From Caulobacter vibrioides (GTDB lineage Bacteria; Pseudomonadota; Alphaproteobacteria; Caulobacterales; Caulobacteraceae), in NCBI RefSeq assembly GCF_002858865.1, contig NZ_PJRR01000019.1, forward strand, positions 62,001 through 126,000: a stretch of 64,000 bases of DNA. Direction: 5' to 3'. Under the pieces are notes generated by a model. It saw only the letters and a program-made list of their open reading frames with translations, did no database searches and had not been told where the DNA came from. Position 1 is the stretch's first letter. Each line of letters starts with the position of its first letter. This document shows, one piece after another, positions 56,086-64,000 of this stretch. Both the position numbers and the translations under genes were made by a program.

Positions 56086-56231
56086 CCGACCTCCCCGGCG
56101 ACACGCCAGTGCGGCGAACGCCGGGGCCCAGATACATCCGGAGCGGTTTGGGTGTTCGCGCCTGGCCGCCTTGCCGGCTCACCAAGGTCAGTGGGTTCGA
56201 TCTGGACCCCGGCGTTCGCCGGGGAGGTCGG
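56086..56231. repeat. Inverted-repeat element with CCGACCTCCCCGGCGA ends
   Basis: Perfect 16-bp outer arms (56086-56101 and 56216-56231) and inner arms 56114-56132 / 56200-56218 that pair with one mismatch. Confidence 0.85.
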
Positions 56232-56243
56232 GGTTTAAAACCG

Positions 56244-56358
56244 GTGTCATCCCGGAAGCCTCGCAGAGGCTATCCGGGACCCAGGGGGTGACGAAACGCT
56301 GTGCGCGCCGCCCCTGGGTCCCGGCGCTCCGCGCTGCGCGCTTCGGCCGGGATGACAC
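56244..56358. repeat. Inverted-repeat element, GTCATCCCGG family
   Basis: Ends GTGTCATCCCGG (56244-56255) and CCGGGATGACAC (56347-56358) are perfect reverse complements. Inner GGGACCCAGGGG and CCCTGGGTCCC also pair. Confidence 0.85.
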
Positions 56359-56390
56359 AGGGGGGAGTGTTTGTTTTGGCCCTATAACCT

Positions 56391-56406
56391 CCGTCATTCC
56401 CGCCCT
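56391..56406 (+). repeat. Left copy of 16-bp inverted repeat around the small lipoprotein gene
   Basis: CCGTCATTCCCGCCCT. Its exact reverse complement is at 56946-56961. The core GTCATTCCCGCC is similar to the GTCATCCCGG ends. Confidence 0.7.
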
Positions 56407-56496
56407 CAAATGAGGGGATACACCGTTACCGACAAAGCCGGTCTCCGGCGCCGAAAGCGGACCTTCCGATCTTCTGGTCGGGGTGGAAGTGGAAGT

Positions 56497-56817
56497 TCAC
56501 AGTTGGGGGGCGCACGATCGACCACTGACTTTGTAAGCCAAGGTCTGATCCATCGTTGTCACGTATCCCACTTTGCAATCCGTCGTCGTTCCGTCTTGAT
56601 GAGTCAGGCGGACGAAACCAGACCCCTCGCAACTGCTGCGGTTAACGCCGGTAAAGCGGGTTCCTGATTGCTGCAGCGACCATGTCGGCTGACGGCATAC
56701 GGAGACCGCAGCAGACGCAACCGGGCTCTCAGCTTCCGCCGTTTCTACGGTGTAGGTATGCTTCACTGGAGAGCAGCCAGAAAGCATGACCGCTAATGCG
56801 ATGAAGAGGCGTTTCAT
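56497..56817 (-). CDS. Small lipoprotein (106 aa)
   Basis: A signal peptide with lipobox LSGC (Cys near residue 14) leads to a Thr/Ser/Cys-rich domain with PTWSLQQSGTRFTG and ending in SGRSCAPQL. No family is recognised. The ATG at 56817 gives the signal peptide; the longer open frame does not. It is AT-richer than average and enclosed by a perfect 16-bp inverted repeat at 56391 and 56946, which could mark a small mobile or duplicated cassette. Confidence 0.65.
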   Translation of the reverse strand: MKRLFIALAVMLSGCSPVKHTYTVETAEAESPVASAAVSVCRQPTWSLQQSGTRFTGVNRSSCEGSGFVRLTHQDGTTTDCKVGYVTTMDQTLAYKVSGRSCAPQL

Positions 56818-56945
56818 CCGGGCAGTCTCACGGACACCGTCGATGTCTGCAATGGGGTCCCGCGCTGCCATGAGCACATGCGCCGAGTTCAGACATTCAG
56901 ATCGCGACAGCGAGCCATTGTCGGCCTCGGTGAACACTCGCCACA

Positions 56946-56961
56946 AGGGCGGGAATGACGG
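56946..56961 (-). repeat. Right copy of 16-bp inverted repeat around the small lipoprotein gene
   Basis: Exact reverse complement of 56391-56406. Together the two copies bound a 571-bp segment. Confidence 0.7.
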
Positions 56962-57002
56962 GGCTGTTGGTTTGGGCGATGGGGGCGGGCGAGGGCGGGG
57001 TG

Positions 57003-57038
57003 ACCCCTCATCCGGCGCTTCGCGCCACCTTCTCCCGC
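57003..57038. repeat. Half copy of the CCTTCTCCCC-family element
   Basis: ACCCCTCATCCGG...CCACCTTCTCCCGC matches the right half of the elements at 43462 and 53986. No left half is present. It lies just upstream of the EcsC-family gene. Confidence 0.7.
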
Positions 57039-57064
57039 GCGCCTAAAACCCCTATCTCAACCCC

Positions 57065-57805
57065 ATGACCCTCTCCCACGACCTCCTCGCCTGGCGCGCC
57101 GAGATGACCCAGCCGCCGGGGCCGCTGAACGGCCTGGCGCGCGCGGCGCAGCAGCGCATCAACAAGATCATCCCCGACAAGGTGCACGCGGCCATCACCA
57201 GCGCCATCGAGGGCATGACGCGGGCGCTGCTGGTCGGGTCGGACTTTACGACCGGCTCGCCGCTGACGGGTCTGACCCTGGACGAGCGCCGGGCCCACGC
57301 GGCCAAGGCGATCGACGGCTGGAAGAAGACGGCCGCCGTCGAGGGCGGGGTGACCGGGGCCGGGGGCTTTTTGCTGGCGGCGGCCGATTTTCCGCTGCTG
57401 ATGAGCTTCAAGATCAAGCTCTTGTTCGAGATCGCCGCGGTGTTCGGCCATGACGGCACGGTGCTGAGCGAGCGCCTGTTCATCCTGCACATCTTCGAGC
57501 TGGCGTTCTCGGACGGCGAGCACCGCGCCGGCGTGTTGGCGGCGATGGACGACTGGGACGCGCGGGCCCATCCGGCCCACCTGGACGACTTCGACTGGCG
57601 GGCCTTCCAGCAGCAGTACCGCGACCACATCGATCTGGCCAAACTGGTCCAGTTCATCCCCGTGGTCGGCGCGCCGCTGGGCGCCATCGTCAACTGGCGC
57701 CTGGTGGAGAAGCTGGGCCACACGGCGGTGATGGCCTACCGGATGCGGGCCGAGCAGGGGGCTTATCCCCCGCTGCGGACGAGCGTTCAGGTCCCTCTCT
57801 CTTAG
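57065..57805 (+). CDS. EcsC family protein
   Basis: A 246-residue protein of the EcsC family. Segments that show it are GGVTGAGGFLLAAADFPLLMSFKIKLLFEIAAVFG in the middle and the QFIPVVGAPLGAIVNWRLVEKLG helix near the C-terminus. The family is named after a Bacillus ABC-transporter operon gene, but its biochemical role is not known. The last codons and the stop fall inside an inverted-repeat element, so the present C-terminus may not be ancestral. Confidence 0.85.
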   Translation: MTLSHDLLAWRAEMTQPPGPLNGLARAAQQRINKIIPDKVHAAITSAIEGMTRALLVGSDFTTGSPLTGLTLDERRAHAAKAIDGWKKTAAVEGGVTGAGGFLLAAADFPLLMSFKIKLLFEIAAVFGHDGTVLSERLFILHIFELAFSDGEHRAGVLAAMDDWDARAHPAHLDDFDWRAFQQQYRDHIDLAKLVQFIPVVGAPLGAIVNWRLVEKLGHTAVMAYRMRAEQGAYPPLRTSVQVPLS

Positions 57806-57974
57806 AGAGAGGGAGGGGCCCACGCTGCAAGGCGTGGGAGGGTGAGTGGTTACGGTGTTGGCCGTAAAGTCTCGTATTTTCAGTCGCTTGTCAGCCCCGC
57901 CTTGTCCGGAAAGGGTGAAACCTCTCACCCTCCCAAGCTTCGCTTGGGCCCCTCCCTCTCTCTATGAGAGAGGG
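57793..57974. repeat. Inverted-repeat element, CCCTCTCTC family
   Basis: Each end is a hairpin: 57793-57813 (CCCTCTCTCT, T, AGAGAGAGGG) and 57954-57974 (CCCTCTCTC, TAT, GAGAGAGGG). Inner GGGAGGGTGAG and CTCACCCTCCC also pair. The stop of the EcsC gene lies in the left hairpin. Confidence 0.85.
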
Positions 57975-58435
57975 GATTGGATGGGGGTTTCCGCCGTTTC
58001 GTCCCCGGCCCCGAAACCTGTCGTAGTCTCTACCCACCTCGTCGCGAGGAAAGGGCGCATGGCCAGCGACCATCGTGGCGGCGGGGGGCGGTCGAGCGGG
58101 GCTAGGTTCGAGGGGGATACTCGAACGGTCCGGGGATCTGGTTGCTGGCCAGACCCGCCCGCCGTCGGCGTGGTTGAAGGCAAAAGGATGTGTCTTAGCC
58201 TGTATTGGCTCGTCCTCTTCGACCGCTGGGACTTCGGGAAACCGAAGCGCCCAGGTCCCGGTAAGGCCTGAACAGGGCCACCTGACGGGACGCTGGCGGA
58301 TAACGGCTGCGCGGAGCGCTTGGCTTCGTCGAAACGGTATTTTTCAAACTTCTCCGGACGGATGTCCGGCGCTCCGCGTCCCTTTCCATCAACTCAGCGA
58401 GGGATCGCGTGGGGGCGATGAAACGCGCCCGCAGC
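57975..58435. other. Non-coding stretch with several perfect hairpins
   Basis: No convincing gene was seen in this stretch of about 460 bases. From 58106 on it is rich in stable stem-loops: 58106-58126, 58137-58153, 58226-58254 with a CUUCGG-GAAA-CCGAAG core, 58255-58291 and 58310-58378, the last enclosing 58354-58369. This density suggests a structured RNA, but it does not match the sequence signatures of RNase P RNA, tmRNA, SRP RNA or 6S RNA that I know. A short plus-strand frame, ending at 58271, encodes a Trp/Leu-rich piece that may be chance. Confidence 0.4.
58226..58254 (+). ncRNA. GNRA-capped stem-loop, part of a possible structured RNA
   Basis: CTGGG-A-CTTCGG-GAAA-CCGAAG-CG-CCCAG: 11 base pairs with a small internal loop and a GAAA tetraloop. 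It is the clearest hairpin in the 57975-58435 gap. The strand is uncertain; plus is chosen because GAAA is read on that strand. Confidence 0.3.
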
Positions 58436-58566
58436 AGCGCCCCCTCCGTCTCGCCGCCTGACGGCGTCGATCCACCTCCCCCGCAAGCGGGGCAGGATGA
58501 CAGCCCTCCTCACCCGTGAAACGGGGGAGGTGGCGCGCGGCGGAGCCGCGTGACGGAGGGGGCGCT
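58436..58566. repeat. Inverted-repeat element with AGCGCCCCCTCCGTC ends
   Basis: Perfect 15-bp arms (58436-58450 and 58552-58566) with inner CCACCTCCCCCG / CGGGGGAGGTGG pairing. It ends 15 bases before the stop of the GNAT gene. Confidence 0.85.
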
Positions 58567-58581
58567 CGGCGCGGCTCCGTC

Positions 58582-59097
58582 TTACAGCCTCAGCCCATAG
58601 ATCCGCCGGTCGCGGCGTTCGCCGTCGCGGTGCACCGCGCCCTTCATGTAGCCGTCGGGGCGGAAGCCCAGCTTGGCCAGCAGGCGTTCGGCGGGGACGT
58701 CGCCGACGTGGACGCGGGCGGTGATGGCCTTCAGACCGTCGGCGGCGATCTGGGCGAGGAGGGCGCTTAAGGCCTCCTGGCCAAAGCCCTGGCCCCAGCC
58801 CTCGCGGGCGACGGCGAAGCGGATCTCGGCGGTGTCGCGGCGGCGGTCGATGTCGAACAGCTCGCAAAAGCCGATGAAGGCCCCGTCGGCCGCGCGGCGG
58901 ATGGCCCAGTAGGCCGCGTCGCCGCCGGCCATCTCCTCGACCTGGGCGCCGACTCGCGCGGCGACCGCGTCGGGGTCCTCGATCGGCTCCTGGTCGAGCG
59001 TGGACATCACCTCGGCGTCGCTGAAGAACGGATAGATCAGCGGCGCGTCGTCGACCGTCAGCGGGGCGATGATGAGGCGTTCGGTCTCGAGGATCAT
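58582..59097 (-). CDS. GNAT family N-acetyltransferase
   Basis: A 171-residue acetyltransferase of the RimJ/RimL type. The N-terminal LETERLIIAPLTVDDA and the acetyl-CoA-binding REGWGQGFGQEAL motif are characteristic, and PAERLLAKLGF is the conserved final helix. Substrates in this branch range from ribosomal protein N-termini to small amines; here it is unknown. The gene is divergent from secG with 139 bases between. Confidence 0.9.
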   Translation of the reverse strand: MILETERLIIAPLTVDDAPLIYPFFSDAEVMSTLDQEPIEDPDAVAARVGAQVEEMAGGDAAYWAIRRAADGAFIGFCELFDIDRRRDTAEIRFAVAREGWGQGFGQEALSALLAQIAADGLKAITARVHVGDVPAERLLAKLGFRPDGYMKGAVHRDGERRDRRIYGLRL

Positions 59098-59129
59098 GCG
59101 GTCCTTGGGAAAGGCTTGGGGACTTGCGT

Positions 59130-59155
59130 TTGCGTGTACGCTTCCCAGCTATGGC
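59130..59155 (+). promoter_or_regulatory. Candidate promoter of secG
   Basis: TTGCGTG, 11 bases, then GCTATGGC. Spacing fits the Caulobacter housekeeping consensus and the -10 has six of eight matches. Transcription would begin right at the first leader hairpin. Confidence 0.4.
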
Positions 59156-59215
59156 GCGGAGCCGCCTCTAGTGGTAGAGGGGCCGCTTCGTTTTTCGCGC
59201 GGGTTTGGCCCGCGC
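59156..59215 (+). promoter_or_regulatory. Two-hairpin leader of secG
   Basis: Hairpin one (59156-59186, CCTCTA-GTGG-TAGAGG core with GCGG/CCGC outer pairs) is followed by TTCGTTTTT, like an intrinsic terminator. Hairpin two (59197-59215, GCGCGGG-TTTGG-CCCGCGC) lies 21 bases before the secG ATG. The pair could form a transcription attenuator. Confidence 0.4.
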
Positions 59216-59236
59216 CCGGATCGAGAACACATTCGC

Positions 59237-59704
59237 ATGCTCATCGGCGTTCTGCTGGCCATCAACATCGTCGTCTGCCTCGGCCTGATCGGGGTGGTGC
59301 TGCTGCAGCGCTCCGAGGGCGGCGCGCTTGGCATGGGCGGTAACTCGGGCGGCCTGATGACCGCGCGCGGCGCCGGCGACCTCCTGACCCGGATCACCTG
59401 GATCCTGTTCTCGATCTTCCTGACCATCAGCCTGGTGCTGACCATCCTGACCGGCCGTCTGGACAAGAGCGGCTCGGTCGCCGACAGCATCAAGGGCCTG
59501 GACGCCAAGACCCTGCAGAACGTTCCGGCCCCGACGCCGGCTCCGGGCTCGCTGAACTCGCTGCCCTCGTCGGCCCAGCCGGGCGGCATCCAGGCCCCGA
59601 CGCCGCAGATCAACACCCCGGCGCCGGCCGTCCAGCAGCCCGCGCTCCTGGCCCCCGCCGAGCCGGCTCCGGCCACCGCCCCGGCCGGCCAGCCCAAGCC
59701 CTAA
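59237..59704 (+). CDS. secG: Preprotein translocase subunit SecG
   Basis: SecG is the small accessory subunit of the SecYEG channel. Two transmembrane helices (about 2-24 and 52-74) flank the conserved LLQRSEGGALGMGG and TARGAGDLLTRITWILF segments. The Pro/Ala-rich C-terminal tail of about 65 residues is longer than in E. coli but common in alphaproteobacteria. The ATG at 59237 gives the family start; the longer open frame upstream includes the leader hairpins. The ribosome-binding site is weak. Confidence 0.95.
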   Translation: MLIGVLLAINIVVCLGLIGVVLLQRSEGGALGMGGNSGGLMTARGAGDLLTRITWILFSIFLTISLVLTILTGRLDKSGSVADSIKGLDAKTLQNVPAPTPAPGSLNSLPSSAQPGGIQAPTPQINTPAPAVQQPALLAPAEPAPATAPAGQPKP

Positions 59705-59728
59705 CCGTCCCAGACGGCGCTTTCACCG

Positions 59729-59760
59729 ACCCCCGAGGGCGACCTCGGGGGTTTAATCTT
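59729..59760 (+). terminator. Intrinsic terminator of secG
   Basis: A 10-bp perfect stem (59729-59738 with 59743-59752), GCGA loop, then TTAATCTT. Confidence 0.88.
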
Positions 59761-59813
59761 GTTGATGAACGCGGGTCTTTGCTCCCCGCGTCCACGAATC
59801 ACGAGTAATCTGA

Positions 59814-61472
<1,659 letters not shown>

Positions 61473-61586
61473 TCACGAGGTTGCATCTTCCCACAGATTC
61501 GGGCATAAGCCCGCCCTCACGCGGCGGCTCGGGCGCTCCCAAGCCGCCGCTCTCGATTTTCACGCTCAGCGAGCAGAGTCACTTCG

Positions 61587-61769
61587 ATGGCCGTTCCTAA
61601 AAGAAAAACTTCGCCTTCTCGCCGGAACATGCGCCGGTCGCACCACGCCCTGGGCGCCAACTCGTTCATCGAGGACAAGGACACGGGCGAGCTGCGCCGT
61701 CCGCACCATGTCGATCTGAAGACCGGCATGTACAACGGCAAGCAGATCCTGACGCCGAAGGAAGACTAA
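61587..61769 (+). CDS. rpmF: 50S ribosomal protein L32
   Basis: A 60-residue basic protein beginning [22 protein letters not shown], the L32 pattern, and ending [12 protein letters not shown]. The zinc-binding CxxC/CxxxxC motif of some L32 proteins is absent, as in other alphaproteobacteria. The location after pyrG, not before plsX, is unlike E. coli. A strong terminator follows. Confidence 0.95.
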   Translation: MAVPKRKTSPSRRNMRRSHHALGANSFIEDKDTGELRRPHHVDLKTGMYNGKQILTPKED

Positions 61770-61795
61770 GTCTCCTTTCGCCTCTGACGATTCGA

Positions 61796-61829
61796 AAGCG
61801 CCGCCGGGTTTCGTCCCGGCGGCGCTTTT
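61796..61829 (+). terminator. Intrinsic terminator of rpmF
   Basis: A 13-bp stem (61796-61808 with 61815-61827) with a TTTCGT loop and a short T-run. Confidence 0.9.
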
Positions 61830-61892
61830 CGTCGTATTTTCGTCGAGTGTGTCGAAAACGGTGTTATCCTTCCCGCCGGGAGGAGCAGGCCG

Positions 61893-62891
61893 ATGTTCAC
61901 ACGTCGCACGCTGGCCGGAGGTCTGGGCTCGATCCTGGCCGCGCCCGGCCTCCTTGGCGCCAGCGCTCAGGCTGCGGTGGCGAGCCAGACGCCCCTCACG
62001 ATTCCCGGTAGCCGCGAGACCGGCGCCGGCGAAGATCCGCTGGTGATCCTGGACGCAGCGCTCGATAGCGACGCCCGCCTGACGGTCGCCACGACGATCA
62101 ACGGCGAGGCGGGCTTTCGCTTCGTCGTCGACACCGGCGCCGACAAGACGGTCCTGACGCCTGGTCTGGCCGAACGCCTCAAGCTGCCGCGAGGACCCGA
62201 CGTCCTGGTTCACGGCGCCACCGGCGCGGTCACGTGCCAGACCGCGCTGGTGCGCTCCTTGCGGGCCGGCGACACGGGGCTGACCAACAGCATCCTGCCC
62301 GTCCTGCCGTATGAACGGGTAGGCGCTGATGGCCTTCTCGGCGTCGACGCCCTGGACGGGCGGAACGTCATCATCGACTTCCGAAAGAACCAGCTGGAGA
62401 TCCGCCGCAGCGCGCCAGGCTTCGAGCCGTACGCCAGTTCGCGGGAGGTCACGGTTTCGGCGGATTCGCGGTTTGGGCGGCTCACCCTGGCCCACTCCCG
62501 GATCGCCGGTGCAAGGTCATTGGCCTTCATCGACTCCGGCGGCGGGGTCAGCATCGGCAACATGGCGCTGGCTCGATCGATCGCCGCAAAGCGGCGCCGT
62601 TCATCCGATCTGGTTCGCCCGATCCGATTGCTCACCGCCAGTGGTGAGATCCAGCTTGGCGAGTTCCGCGTCATTCCCGCCATCACGATGGGAGACCTGC
62701 GCCTGACCAATACGCCCATGGCGTTCGCGGATCTGCATGTCTTCAACCACTGGGGGCTGAACGATCGGCCCGCCGCCCTGTTCGGGGTCGATGTGCTCCG
62801 ACTCTTCGCGAGGGTGGAGCTGGATTTCGGCGCAGGAAAGGTGCTGTTCCGACTGGGGCAGGGGGGCTTCTCGCCCATCCTGCAGGCGTGA
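61893..62891 (+). CDS. Exported retropepsin-like aspartic protease family protein
   Basis: A 332-residue protein with an N-terminal signal (FTRRTLAGG, a possible Tat twin-arginine start; cleavage about residue 28). The first catalytic motif is VVDTGADKTVLT (80-83 DTGA) and a flap-like segment follows, then GADGLLGVDAL. A second half has FIDSGGG (214-217 DSGG) and a similar GVDVLRLF ending. Each half therefore resembles one retropepsin lobe, an arrangement like a fused dimer. The substrate is unknown. The gene is convergent with the enoyl-CoA hydratase homologue. Confidence 0.83.
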   Translation: MFTRRTLAGGLGSILAAPGLLGASAQAAVASQTPLTIPGSRETGAGEDPLVILDAALDSDARLTVATTINGEAGFRFVVDTGADKTVLTPGLAERLKLPRGPDVLVHGATGAVTCQTALVRSLRAGDTGLTNSILPVLPYERVGADGLLGVDALDGRNVIIDFRKNQLEIRRSAPGFEPYASSREVTVSADSRFGRLTLAHSRIAGARSLAFIDSGGGVSIGNMALARSIAAKRRRSSDLVRPIRLLTASGEIQLGEFRVIPAITMGDLRLTNTPMAFADLHVFNHWGLNDRPAALFGVDVLRLFARVELDFGAGKVLFRLGQGGFSPILQA

Positions 62892-62903
62892 AGACAGCCC
62901 GTC

Positions 62904-63674
62904 CTACTGGCCTCGGCCGCGCTCCATGACTTGGCGTCGCTGCGCCTCGACACGCTCGGGCGTCACCGTGCGATTGTGAGCGCTGGACCGCTCGTGCTCC
63001 AGCGCCAGCCCCTCACCGAACGCCACGGCGTATCCGTCGTCGATCAGGGACTTGTAGAACGACAGGGCTTCCACCGGAATGGACGCCATGTCCTGGGCCA
63101 TACGCAATGCGGTGGGCAACAGCTCGCTCGCTGTCGTCACGCGATTGACCAGCCCCCAGTCAGCGGCGGTGCGGGCGTCGAGGAAGTTGCCGGTGAGGGA
63201 CAACTCCTTGGCCCTGTAGGGCCCGATCAGGCGCGACAGCTTCTGAGACAGCCCCCAGCCCGGCATGATGCCGACCCGCGCATGGGTGTCGGCGAAGCGC
63301 GCGTTCTCGGAAGCCAGGAGCACGTCGCACGCCAGCGCCAGTTCGAAACCGCCAGTGATCGCGACGCCGTTGATCGCCCCGATCACGGGCTTACGGCAGG
63401 TCTCCACCGCTCGCACAGGGTTCGATCGCGCATCCTGATCGTTCGCTGCGCCCATGGCCGCGGGATCGCCGCCAAGCTCCTTGAGATCCAGCCCGGCGGT
63501 GAAGGCTCGATCGCCGGCGCCGGTCAGGATCACGACGCTGACGTCCGGATCCTGGTCGAGTTGGACGATAGCGTCATGGAGGGCCAATCTCAGCGCCTTG
63601 GAGAGAGCGTTCATCGCCTCGGGGCGATTGAGCGTCACAATGGCGATGGCGCCGCGTCGTTCGATGAGCAGCAT
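62904..63674 (-). CDS. Enoyl-CoA hydratase/isomerase family protein
   Basis: A 256-residue crotonase-fold protein. The oxyanion-hole segments AFTAGLDLKEL and NGVAITGGFELALACD are clear. The first catalytic Glu (GGFE) is present, but the second is replaced: the usual PE is HA in DTHARVGIMPGWG. This variant occurs in other hydratase-family branches, so the reaction may be isomerisation, hydrolysis or a different hydration. GGGAGG precedes the ATG at 63674. It is divergent from eno. Confidence 0.88.
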   Translation of the reverse strand: MLLIERRGAIAIVTLNRPEAMNALSKALRLALHDAIVQLDQDPDVSVVILTGAGDRAFTAGLDLKELGGDPAAMGAANDQDARSNPVRAVETCRKPVIGAINGVAITGGFELALACDVLLASENARFADTHARVGIMPGWGLSQKLSRLIGPYRAKELSLTGNFLDARTAADWGLVNRVTTASELLPTALRMAQDMASIPVEALSFYKSLIDDGYAVAFGEGLALEHERSSAHNRTVTPERVEAQRRQVMERGRGQ

Positions 63675-63754
63675 CGGGTCCTCCCTTGGGTTATCGACGT
63701 TCACGCGGCCTCCCATGGGGAAGTCAAGTTGCGCCTTGGACGCTTGGCGGCTAA

Positions 63755-64000
<246 letters not shown>

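Noticed and set aside
55748-56409. Several 60-130-residue frames in the repeat cluster
   Set aside because: They appear on both strands because the inverted repeats are GC-rich; none has a start signal or family similarity.
58075-58461. 128-residue plus-strand frame in the gap before the GNAT gene
   Set aside because: No ribosome site, no recognisable domain, and it runs across hairpins and into a repeat element.
59161-59190. tRNA-like sequence (CTCTAGTGGTAGAGG resembles a D-arm)
   Set aside because: No anticodon arm, T-arm GGTTCGA motif or acceptor pairing follows; the stretch is better read as a hairpin in the secG leader.

Overview
The window is a GC-rich (mid to high 60s percent by eye), gene-dense chromosomal segment of an alphaproteobacterium, almost certainly Caulobacter or a very close relative. 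The evidence is gene content and order: cvpA-purF, rpsF-rpsR-rplI, fabD-fabG-acpP-fabF-mltG-yicC-gmk, lptF-lptG-lptD-surA-pdxA-rsmA, hdaA-ppk-ppx and secG-pyrG-rpmF-eno. It also carries a large TonB-dependent receptor, an HWE-family histidine kinase, a CtrA-like box and promoter-like sequences close to the Caulobacter TTGACGS-N10-14-GCTANAWC consensus. No rRNA, tRNA, CRISPR array, prophage or intact insertion sequence was seen.

Layout. 1-7.7 kb: 5' part of a PAS-domain chemoreceptor gene, an SDR, a bile-acid-symporter-like transporter, purF/cvpA/radA (translationally overlapping), alr and marC. 7.9-8.5 kb: two small AT-richer genes of unknown function. 8.6-14.2 kb: dnaB, a TonB-dependent receptor and the rpsF-rpsR-rplI ribosomal operon. 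14.5-17.7 kb: envelope and regulatory singletons (exported protein, sterol-desaturase-like enzyme, membrane AraC regulator, exported peroxiredoxin). 17.9-25.0 kb: the fatty-acid synthesis cluster continuing into mltG, yicC and gmk, with an unexpected methyltransferase between fabG and acpP. 25-35.5 kb: GlsB-like protein, HWE kinase and the LPS-transport/outer-membrane biogenesis operon. 35.7-49.6 kb: pepA, holC and a coupled I78-type lipoprotein, a cytochrome c, an ABC-F ATPase, ndk, purN-purM, rnd, a hybrid histidine kinase and a serine hydrolase. 49.7-54.8 kb: ppx, a lipoprotein, ppk and hdaA, linking polyphosphate metabolism with control of DnaA. 54.8-58.6 kb: an accessory segment with an AT-rich gene of possible HEPN type, a small lipoprotein gene flanked by inverted repeats, an EcsC-family gene, a dense run of inverted-repeat elements and an unassigned, strongly structured non-coding stretch. 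58.6-64 kb: GNAT, secG, pyrG, rpmF, an aspartic protease, an enoyl-CoA hydratase homologue and the start of eno.

Functionally the segment is mostly housekeeping: nucleotide synthesis (purF, purM, purN, pyrG, ndk, gmk), replication (dnaB, holC, hdaA, radA), translation (rpsF, rpsR, rplI, rpmF, rsmA) and envelope building (fab genes, mltG, alr, lptDFG, surA). The parts that standard families do not explain are the inverted-repeat hotspot at about 54-58.6 kb, the structured non-coding stretch at about 58.1-58.4 kb, the AT-rich gene at 54.9-55.7 kb, the methyltransferase inside the fab cluster, and several small or leader-like features.
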